From positions 2,696-17,862 of the forward strand of contig WKLE02000654.1 of NCBI GenBank assembly GCA_014885115.2: a stretch of DNA of 15,167 nucleotides, written 5' to 3'. The position numbers were made by a program, and so were the translations under genes. Under the pieces are notes generated by a model. That model did no database searches and had not been told where the DNA came from. It worked only from the letters and a program-made list of their open reading frames with translations. This DNA is from Asterionellopsis glacialis. Lineage: Eukaryota; Bacillariophyta; Plagiogrammaphyceae; Rhaphoneidales; Asterionellopsidaceae. Shown here piece by piece: positions 8,110-15,167 of the stretch (positions are counted from its first letter, which is position 1; every line of letters begins with the position of its first letter).

Positions 8110-9357
8110 TTATACCGCTGATGCCATACCCCTTTTCTTTTCTACCAGTTCTGTCGACAAATCCGATGATGGCTTGGTTACTGTTGCAAGATACAGCCGC
8201 AAAGGGGTGTCAACATAAACATACCATAAATATGAAATGACATACAAAATCACTATTGCTGGTAATAAATAGAAAGTACTCAAATACATCCACCCAGCCT
8301 TCAGTTTGCCAACTTCAATCCAATGGATGATTGCGAAAAGGGGCCACCGAAACAAATATACCTGGAAAGCGAAATCTCCCAATTCTCTACATGGGTCAAG
8401 AGACATTATATATCCACTTATACTCCCTCTGGGATCACAGCTCCCACAGTAGACAAGCAGACCAAAGAGGTACATGGGAGCCTCAATCATTAGGGTGTCG
8501 ACAATTGAATTTCGCTTCACATATGGGATTGCCAATATGAGCGCAAGAATACCCGCCATGGACACATCAGCAATCTTTGAAAGATTAGGCAGCCTCCAAG
8601 ATGTATTATCAGCACGAATGAAGATTTCTGACGCAATACAGCCGAAAACAAAGTCTGGGAAACGGAGAATAGGATGTGTGTATAGGGCATACCACTGTTT
8701 TTCCGTGACAGAACTCGATGGCTCCATGAAAAAGAGTGTAACGACAGTAGGGATAAGTGAAACGATAGGAATCATAAAAGCGAGAACCTTTAACATCTTG
8801 TCACTCATTTCTTTCAATCGCGGTTGTAGCAGAGGGTAAAGTGCCCAATGGGCAACCAACGTCGAAAGTGTCCATGCTGGTGCATTTCCAAAGTAAGCAT
8901 ATTTTGGCAACCAAGACTGAAGCAAGAACAATGAAAGCGGCACGCCAACAGCCACTTGTGACATGCTATAATGCCCAGCTGCGGTATGAATAATAATTGC
9001 CACTAACTGAGTAAAATAATAGCAACCAAGAATGGATCCTACCCGACCAATGTAAAACTTTCGTAGATTCTCCCGCAACTGGAAACTCCTCTCACCATAT
9101 GCATATTGTGAAACGAATCCAGACAGTACAATGAAGAATTGAACTCCAAAGTATCGTCGAACCGAGAAACGTTCGTATAGACCACCAACAGTGTTGACCT
9201 CGGGGTCGAAATTATGTGCAATAACTAACCACAAAGCTACCAGGAATCGAAATCCATCAAGCTGTTCAAGACGTGGCTTGCGTTTCTTGTTGACATCGGG
9301 AGTGGTACCTATTGTTTGCACGGCACTGCCTTCTTTTCCAATTATTGCTTCCACCAT
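8110..9357 (-). CDS. Acyltransferase-3 family integral membrane protein
   Basis: A single-exon, 415-residue polytopic membrane protein of the OafA/NolL/nose-resistant-to-fluoxetine type (acyltransferase 3). Family members move acetyl or other acyl groups onto sugars, lipids or polymers across a membrane; the substrate is not evident here. Visible features are LDGFRFLVALWLVIAHNF (33-50) with the family Arg-x10-His pair (Arg37, His48), GVQFFIVLSGF (71-81), an APAWTLS segment (159-165), RFPDFVFGC (232-240), about ten hydrophobic helices and a YVDTPLR end motif (381-387). Departures from the usual pattern are Arg337 in YLFRWPL, where YLxHxP is common, Thr/Leu after WTLS in place of the usual glutamate, and Asp383 in place of Glu in the ExP motif. 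The hydrophilic first 30 residues are probably cytosolic. It converges with XPO1 and diverges from the dioxygenase gene. Confidence 0.9.
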   Translation of the reverse strand: MVEAIIGKEGSAVQTIGTTPDVNKKRKPRLEQLDGFRFLVALWLVIAHNFDPEVNTVGGLYERFSVRRYFGVQFFIVLSGFVSQYAYGERSFQLRENLRKFYIGRVGSILGCYYFTQLVAIIIHTAAGHYSMSQVAVGVPLSLFLLQSWLPKYAYFGNAPAWTLSTLVAHWALYPLLQPRLKEMSDKMLKVLAFMIPIVSLIPTVVTLFFMEPSSSVTEKQWYALYTHPILRFPDFVFGCIASEIFIRADNTSWRLPNLSKIADVSMAGILALILAIPYVKRNSIVDTLMIEAPMYLFGLLVYCGSCDPRGSISGYIMSLDPCRELGDFAFQVYLFRWPLFAIIHWIEVGKLKAGWMYLSTFYLLPAIVILYVISYLWYVYVDTPLRLYLATVTKPSSDLSTELVEKKRGMASAV

Positions 9358-9438
9358 TCTTTCCTATGGGTTGCGAGGCGCGACAGAAGAATTGCAATCA
9401 CAGTTCTATGAACGTTGAGAAATCATCTAGAAACACGA

Positions 9439-9943
9439 TACCAGGTATTTTAATAATATTTTTGTAAAAAGCTTTACCCGTACCTGGTATTACCACGTAC
9501 ATAGTCTCACCAAATTTTTTACTGTCTGCGTTGTATGTATTATGAGCAATGACGGAAAAGAAGATGAGTTTCTCAATCGCTAAATTCATCTCAGCTACTG
9601 TACCCAACATTTTTTATTATTATATATGCGTCCTAGATAATTACGACACAGTACTTAATTGTACATGCATAGGTACCAATACCCTTGGTACCTACCAGGT
9701 AATTTACTCAGTTGATAGACTATCATACCGACCAGCCGGCTGGAACTATTGCGTAGTAATCTACATAATTTCTAGTAACGTGTCTATGGATGGTCACCGC
9801 GGCCCGAGGCGTTGAAATTGCAGTTCTACTGGTACACACTGCTACGGTGGTTGTTTTTTTTTGTTGACCTACCTATGTAGGATCCTCTCTAGGACCCTCT
9901 CTCTAGAGTGTCGGACTACAGTAAGCACTGCCTGTACCTGGTA
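9439..9943. repeat. Second cluster of TACC(A/T)GGTA motifs
   Basis: Exact copies start at 9439, 9481, 9693 and 9935. The last sits inside a longer inverted repeat, CCTGTACCTGGTACAGG (9931-9947), symmetric except for its central base. It is the same element as the cluster upstream of XPO1. Confidence 0.88.
9671..9693. repeat. Perfect 9-bp inverted repeat (hairpin)
   Basis: AGGTACCAA (9671-9679) and TTGGTACCT (9685-9693) are exact reverse complements separated by a 5-base loop. The right arm shares its final T with a TACCAGGTA copy at 9693-9701. It lies in the spacer between divergent genes and has no T-run that would suggest an RNA terminator. Confidence 0.8.
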
Positions 9944-10366
9944 CAGGTAGTCCGGGCTCTGCAAAATCTGTTAATATTATAAAAGGTATTGCACCAAAAA
10001 CACAAAACCCACAGGAGCGCGTCCATCAATAGCCCATGAGGGTCATCGGTTCATTCTTAGATATGTACATAGACTAGTAATTGCATAAATTAGCCCTAAC
10101 GTAGTTAGTAGGTATAAAAATTAGAAGTAGCAACAAGAGAAGCGTTTGTGCGTTGCCGAGCCTTGGCTAGGACCTCATCTTTTCTACGATAGTCACGTAC
10201 AGTATCAAATAATAATAGAATCGATTCCAGGAACCGTCCGTCTACCTGTCCCGTCCACAAAGAAAATGAAACAAAGTGATGGGTGAGGGGTACAACCGCG
10301 GTCGATCGTAGTCTAGTCTAGTCCAAATCTCAACCATCACTGCATGATGTCGAGAGAGACGACAAC

Positions 10367-11986
10367 ATGAACATGTCGTTCATTACACTCCTATCAAGGC
10401 GTTCCATTGCTTGTGCTAGTTTGGTTGCAGCTGCCCGCGCCTTGAGCGCAAGCAGCAGCAGTAGCAAAATTGGTGCACTACAAGAAAGTGCAAGAATAAT
10501 CCAATCAAAATTATTACAAAACCCCGTTCCACCGACAAATTTAGAACTTTGGAATGATTACCATGAGATTGCGCAAGAAATGCTAGAGAACAAGTGTTAT
10601 ACTCAAGCAGAAGATTGTTTCAGGTTTTCATTAAATCAACATGACAACAATCCTGCAGTGAGGGAGAGACTTTCGGCAACACTCCGTGAGGCTGGTCGTC
10701 TGTTGGAGGCAGCTAATGAATTACATACTGTGATAAAGGACCTCCCAGGACCACCAGATGTTCGAGCGTGGCTTTATCTTGATTTGGGTCACCTTCTAGA
10801 ACGAATATCTCCTCTTCCAAATTCTGGACCTGACTGGGATGTCGATAGAATTGCTCCATCATTGGTTGTGGGTGGGGATGAGTCGGAAACTCTCACTGCC
10901 ATTGATTGTTACAGACGAGCGGTAGACTTGGACCCAGTCAACGGAGAAGCACGAAAACGTCTTGGTGATGCCTTAGCCATTCTGGAACATCACGAAGAAG
11001 CTTTAGAAGAATTTCAAATGGCTGCAAAACTTTTACCAACTGATATTTGCTGTGCTACTCACGTTCGGTATACAGATCCAAAAAGATCGATGCCTATCCC
11101 ACCAATAATACCACGACCCGGAGGATCGGTATCAACTCCACCACAACTACATCTAAAAGATCTTTACTGTACGATTGATGACATCGATGAAACGTCAAAA
11201 GACTTTGAGAGAGATGGTGTGATTGTACTTCCTTCTTTTCTATCGGACGAGGAGTGTCAAACCTTGGCTGCATATGTTCAGGATACATTGGATTCGATTG
11301 ATGATAATGATGACAACGAGGACGATTTTACGATGGAAACTCGTGAGGCGTCATTTCGTTTGCATTGTGCACTTTCAGTCAACAGATGTTCTACTGTATT
11401 GGATAATGTTTGTTCTCGCCTTTGGCCAGTACTCAACAAAATATTGCAGGCAGATGATGGTGCTATACCATTATTGGGTTGGGGGTTTATGCGAGTGGAT
11501 CCTGGTGCAGCATCTCAAGAGCTACACAAGGATGTTCATCATTACGATCGGCATAATAGCATTGGAGTCTTACCCGAAAGTAGTACGAATTCTCGGACTG
11601 TATCAATACAGCTACAACTGACCGACACCAATATCGCCGAACCTACAGTGATGGGTTCCCTCGAAGTACTACCAGGAAGTCATAGACCTGATGCTGCTGC
11701 AGGTCAACCAGATACAATTCGCAATGGTTTGCAGAATAATTCTGGTGTGATTCCTATTTGTGTACCTCAGGGGACTGTGACGATTTATAGTTCACGGCTT
11801 TGGCACCGTGGAGGGGCAAATGATGATACCTCTTCACCTGATCAGTCTAGTAGGAGTAGGACCTTTTGCTTTATGACGGTGACTGAACCAAACGCACCAG
11901 CACCCCCAGGACTTATCCATACAATGACTATGGAAGATGTAGGAAAATGGCATGTAACGAGTCAAGGGCTACGAGAAATGAGATAA
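10367..11986 (+). CDS. TPR and phytanoyl-CoA-dioxygenase-like (Fe(II)/2OG) protein
   Basis: A single-exon, 539-residue protein. The first 34 residues are rich in Arg, Ser and Ala with no acidic residue, which fits an organelle transit peptide, more likely mitochondrial because no clear diatom plastid signal (signal peptide plus ASAF motif) is seen. Residues about 62-125 and 174-226 are TPR-like helical repeats (for example AIDCYRRAVDLDPVNGEARKRLGDAL). Residues about 278-505 match the PhyH double-stranded beta-helix oxygenase fold. Its metal triad is His387-x-Asp389 and His480, followed by Arg498 (or Arg496) as a candidate 2-oxoglutarate anchor. An acidic insert (about 309-320) and an 18-residue His-to-Arg spacing with a Ser/Asp/Gly-rich insert are unusual. 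The family hydroxylates lipids, small molecules or proteins; the substrate is unknown. A second ATG lies two codons downstream of the first. Confidence 0.85.
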   Translation: MNMSFITLLSRRSIACASLVAAARALSASSSSSKIGALQESARIIQSKLLQNPVPPTNLELWNDYHEIAQEMLENKCYTQAEDCFRFSLNQHDNNPAVRERLSATLREAGRLLEAANELHTVIKDLPGPPDVRAWLYLDLGHLLERISPLPNSGPDWDVDRIAPSLVVGGDESETLTAIDCYRRAVDLDPVNGEARKRLGDALAILEHHEEALEEFQMAAKLLPTDICCATHVRYTDPKRSMPIPPIIPRPGGSVSTPPQLHLKDLYCTIDDIDETSKDFERDGVIVLPSFLSDEECQTLAAYVQDTLDSIDDNDDNEDDFTMETREASFRLHCALSVNRCSTVLDNVCSRLWPVLNKILQADDGAIPLLGWGFMRVDPGAASQELHKDVHHYDRHNSIGVLPESSTNSRTVSIQLQLTDTNIAEPTVMGSLEVLPGSHRPDAAAGQPDTIRNGLQNNSGVIPICVPQGTVTIYSSRLWHRGGANDDTSSPDQSSRSRTFCFMTVTEPNAPAPPGLIHTMTMEDVGKWHVTSQGLREMR

Positions 11987-13050
11987 TATTGCTGAAAATT
12001 TCCTGAGTACGCTAGGACTTACATATAACATAAATGTAAATAAAAATTTTTATTAATAAGTTTATAGGAATAAAATAGACATAGCTAGTGCCTGTCTAGC
12101 TTCATTTTTGTCGGCCAACGATTAAATTCAAACATACCAGGCACTGTAACACTACGACTAGATATTGTTATTGACATTAATGCCCATCAATTTGATACTT
12201 GTGGATTCTTGTGATTGAGTTATTGTTTATTGTTGTCGATATATATATATTTTGTAATTGTGATTCACTTGTCGTTGTCATTGAATTGTTGTTTTTTGTT
12301 GTTTTTATATTTTACTATCTGCGTAGGTCTTCTACCGAACAGAAAAGGGCAGATACGAAGAAATAGTAAGAGATTACGATTATCTATCTCCATCTATAAT
12401 ACCTAGTAGAAAATTCGTTTGCTGTAATGGCATGGCTTGAAGAAGCTAGAAATTGGCTCCATTATTGTCGAAGGCGTCTGACGCGATCTTGGACGAAAAT
12501 CTTCTTGTCGCGTCCTGTAGTTCTAGAGTACATTTCCTTACGGTAGATTGTTGATGACATTATCCCGCAGTCATTCTTTATTTTGCTACGACAGAATGCA
12601 GCATATTTCTTCACATTCTACCTATGTCCTTATAGACACTCCTCACCCTTGTCCTAACAAACGACCATGAGAGCTGCGATCAACACTAGTTTCGATTGTA
12701 AACTCTTCTAAATGACCAATTTGGGTCCATCATTGTCGGGAGGCATCGAACGAGACTTTTCGTCAAGAATGATGTGTTTTGTTCTTGTCTGATACTGTTT
12801 AACTCAAAAATAAAAAATATTTTGAATTTACCGCGCGCGCACTAACCTTTGGTGTGAGTCATGTCAGAATGCTAATTATTTAGCTAGAAAAAGGATGTCA
12901 AGAAAATGCCAGAAAAATGAGAAGCCGCGGTGATGCATCTCCAAAAAAAGAAAAGGATCGTGTATTGACACATAAAAAAGAACGCTACTACTATTATTAT
13001 ACTATTGAAAGAACTACAACACGAACAACACACACACGCACGTACACACC
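11987..13050. other. 1.06 kb gene-free region before the TLDc gene
   Basis: It holds the 3' end of the dioxygenase gene and presumably the TLDc promoter. Visible items are two AATAAA signals, a short (AT)n run near 12240, a 7-bp inverted repeat (12480-12486 with 12508-12514), a diverged pair of similar sequences near 12455 and 12723, and a short GC alternation at 12833-12840. No coding frame or RNA gene could be supported. Confidence 0.55.
12039..12074 (+). terminator. Polyadenylation signals of the TPR/dioxygenase gene
   Basis: AATAAA occurs at 12039-12044 and 12069-12074, about 55-85 bp past the stop codon. The first lies within a perfect 16-bp palindrome (12039-12054), so AATAAA is also present on the minus strand. 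Confidence 0.6.
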
Positions 13051-14705
13051 ATGTCATCGCTATTAGAAATCCATAAGTTAGAAGATCGGTATCCATTTAC
13101 AGAAGAAGAGTTAGAGATTCTTCTTCGTTGTCATAGGTCACTTGGTAATGAAGAAAATGAAGATTCGTTCCTCATGAAATTGGCTATGTGTTCCCCTTAT
13201 TCGTATTTTTTCTTACCAGGAGATGAACTTCGTGATCGTGTCACGTTTATTGAAGATTATATCTTACCAGCAGGATTCCCGAATGAATTGAAGGCAGCTA
13301 TATCGGCAGATCCATTCGTGGAGTATGCGAATGCAGGTGAAGATAAGACTCTGGAACGATTCCTTGAGGGTATTGCAGATACAGGACGTCGTGGGCCTCA
13401 TGAGGCACTGCGTGTCTTGCATAAGATCTTTGAAGAACCAGAACCTCATCAACTTATTGACTTGTGCTTTCGTCTTTCTGTTGCGGCAGATGTGATCGTT
13501 GCACCTTCTATCGATAAGGACGCTGTATTGGAACGAGCCAATAAGTCCATGGCTGCGTGCAAACCAATTTCAGATTCCTTAGAAGCAGCATTGAAAAAAG
13601 GACGTCTTGCTTCATCATTACCTTTGGGATCTAGTGAATATGCTCCGAATGGAGCAACCAAGAAGGCAATGGAAGAATGTGATTTAAAGGCATTCACTAA
13701 CTTTGTGGAAGAAAGCGTCCCCCTTCTTTCAGCAACACTTTCCATCTTTGTCCATAATCTTCTTTTCCATGGTCATGATTATCCTGACCACCATACACCC
13801 TACATTCATCCCAAGTTAGACCATGAAAGTGATATCTTTCGGAATAGCGCTTCCCCCTTGCTCTTTCCCTTGGCGTGTACTTCGTACCATTTTGGTGGCA
13901 AGGTATGGACCTGATGTTGATTTTGGTTTATTTACCTTTTGTAGTTTGTAGTTTTTTTTAAAGCTGACCATTTACCTATATTTTTTCAACTACTTGAAAA
14001 CAGTGGCATCGATTATATTCTTCTGAAATGGATGGGAGGTCCTTCAACCGTCTTGAATGGGCAGTCTTAGCCTATGGTGGACCAAGTCTTCTTGTCATCA
14101 AGACGGAGCATGATGCAATCCTTGGAGCCTTTGCATCTATGCCATGGAAGCAATCACCAGATTTTTATGGTGATTCAGATTGCTTCGTTTTCCAACTCCA
14201 ACCAACGCTGGGTGTTTATCGCCCAACGGGGAAGGATGATCATTTCATGTATTGCAACCCAGAAACACGAAGTCCTCTCCAACCAGATGGTAGACCACAT
14301 GGTATTGGCTTTGGAGGAAGTCTCAATGAACCACGACTCTTCTTACCTGAGTCTCTCGAGGTATGTTCTGCACATTACCTCGATCGGACCTTCAAGAAAG
14401 GAGACTTATTACCAAAGGACGAATTGGAAAAGTTCAAAATCAAACATTTAGAGGTTTGGGGCATCGGTGGTGATGAAGTTATCACCAAGGCCTTACGCAT
14501 GAGAGCCGAACATAGAGAAACGGCTGATGCAGCATTGATGCATGCTCGAACTGTGAAAGACAAGAGCAGGTTTTTAGAAGACCTATCATCTGGAGTTGTG
14601 ATCAACAAACTTTACGATCATAGGGAACAGGCTCGTGGTCGTGCTGAGTTTGTAGTTGACAATGAACACAAGGGTGCTTACAAACTTGAAAGGACGGAGG
14701 GCTAG
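13051..14705 (+). CDS. TLDc-domain protein, two exons
   Basis: Exons 13051-13902 and 14004-14705 join to give 517 residues. Residues about 265-440 are a TLDc domain, shown by WHRLYSSEMDGRSFNRL (285-301), a GPSLLVIK strand, GAFASMPW, DFYGDSDCFVFQL, GIGFGG (384-389) and the closing LEVWG (433-437). Splicing puts TGG-CAT-CGA in phase and completes the first TLDc block, which confirms the intron. Family knowledge: TLDc proteins (OXR1, NCOA7, TBC1D24 type) are linked to oxidative-stress protection and to binding or regulating the V-ATPase. The N-terminal 260 residues are helical; they start with an EF-hand-like YPFTEEELEILL stretch but have no canonical calcium loop, and I do not recognise them. 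The C-terminal 80 residues are charged and helical. No signal peptide or membrane segment is seen. The TLDc call is firm; the cellular role is inferred. Confidence 0.92.
13903..14003 (+). other. Intron of the TLDc gene (101 bp)
   Basis: It begins GTATGG and ends AAAACAG, falls between codons, and is AT-rich with T-runs near 13950 and 13981. Retention would hit TGA within four codons. Removing it completes the first conserved block of the TLDc domain. Confidence 0.95.
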
Positions 14706-14806
14706 GTAAATTGAAGATTCAGCCGAAGTATGCTTACGATGCATATTCTCTGTAATTTTATACCACTTTGAATTTATATGCATTTACAAAATATTTATCA
14801 ATGTCA

Positions 14807-14812
14807 AATAAA
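14807..14812 (+). terminator. Candidate polyadenylation signal of the TLDc gene
   Basis: AATAAA lies about 100 bp past the TLDc stop codon, a plausible distance for the 3' end of this gene. Confidence 0.55.
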
Positions 14813-15028
14813 ATTTGAATTTATTAATGCTCACTAATTCAACGGTGTAAGACACGTAACATATTATTTGTTCTGAAATAATCGCACTATGACAGTCGTA
14901 CAACTTGGAATGCCAATTCTTAGATGCAATTATAGACTCCTTCGGGAATACACGGAAGACAGACAAAATCGTCTTATAGTAGTTCTAGATGATCCTTTAC
15001 CTTTTTCTAGCATTATTTTCCCTTGTTT

Positions 15029-15144
15029 AAAAATATGTAACAGTTCAATCTCTTAAACATGACATTTCCAACCATTGTAGATTCAAAAAAATATGTAACA
15101 GTTCAATCTCTTAAATATGACATTTCCAACCATTGTAGCTTCAA
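15029..15144. repeat. Tandem duplication, 2 x 58 bp
   Basis: Copies 15029-15086 and 15087-15144 differ at only two positions (15058/15116 and 15081/15139), which suggests a recent duplication. Each unit starts with an A-run and contains CAGTTCAATCTCTTAAA and CATTTCCAACCATTGTAG. It has no coding potential and no further copy is seen in this window. Confidence 0.93.
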
Positions 15145-15167
15145 ATGTTGCTTTGTGTTTGTGTTAA

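Larger units (their letters stand above)
9358..10366. other. 1 kb bidirectional intergenic region
   Basis: This spacer must contain the promoters of the minus-strand acyltransferase gene and the plus-strand TPR/dioxygenase gene. It holds the second cluster of the 9-bp motif and a perfect hairpin, but no frame that looks like a real gene. No RNA gene was recognised. Confidence 0.6.
14706..15167. other. Gene-free right end
   Basis: This AT-rich stretch carries the 3' end of the TLDc gene and a 58-bp tandem duplication. No convincing coding frame or RNA gene is seen. Confidence 0.55.

Noticed and set aside
9549..9815. 88-codon plus-strand frame in the divergent spacer
   Set aside because: It runs through a hairpin and a motif copy, has an irregular composition and no recognisable domain.
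12215..12406. 63-codon plus-strand hydrophobic frame
   Set aside because: Its hydrophobicity comes from T-rich low-complexity DNA; no start context or homology is apparent.
1..15167. tRNA or other structured RNA genes in the spacers
   Set aside because: No A-box/B-box pair or cloverleaf could be recognised by eye. A tRNAscan or Infernal run would settle it.
1..15167. Gene cluster or novel defence or metabolic system linking the five genes
   Set aside because: The genes belong to unrelated housekeeping-type families on mixed strands with ordinary eukaryotic spacing; nothing in the sequence links them functionally.

Overview
The window looks like nuclear DNA from a eukaryotic microalga, most probably a diatom or another stramenopile. 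The evidence is a set of clearly eukaryotic proteins (exportin-1, CRAL-TRIO, TLDc), short GT-AG introns of about 100-155 bp, AATAAA-type polyadenylation signals, moderately AT-rich DNA and gene spacing of 0.2-2.2 kb. The species cannot be named from the sequence alone. Nothing prokaryotic, viral, CRISPR-like or operon-like was seen.

Layout, left to right. Positions 1-939 hold no secure gene, only a hydrophobic reading frame on the minus strand (186-527) that might be a terminal exon of a membrane protein. A CRAL-TRIO (Sec14-like) lipid-binding protein lies on the minus strand at 940-2112. A 2.2 kb gene-free stretch (2113-4348) follows, full of copies of a 9-bp near-palindrome, TACC(A/T)GGTA. 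Exportin-1 (XPO1/CRM1), in three exons, occupies 4349-7881 on the plus strand and converges on a membrane acyltransferase-3 family protein (8110-9357, minus). The acyltransferase is divergent, across a 1 kb spacer carrying the same 9-bp motif, from a TPR plus phytanoyl-CoA-dioxygenase-like protein (10367-11986, plus). After another gene-free kilobase comes a two-exon TLDc-domain gene (13051-14705, plus). The window ends in noncoding DNA with a 58-bp tandem duplication.

The five secure genes do not form an evident pathway: nuclear export, lipid binding, membrane acylation, an Fe(II)/2-oxoglutarate oxygenase and a TLDc protein look like independent neighbours. The most striking unexplained signal is the interspersed TACCWGGTA motif. 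I count 18 exact copies, all intergenic, in two clusters, some fused into longer perfect palindromes. I found no convincing new multi-gene system here.
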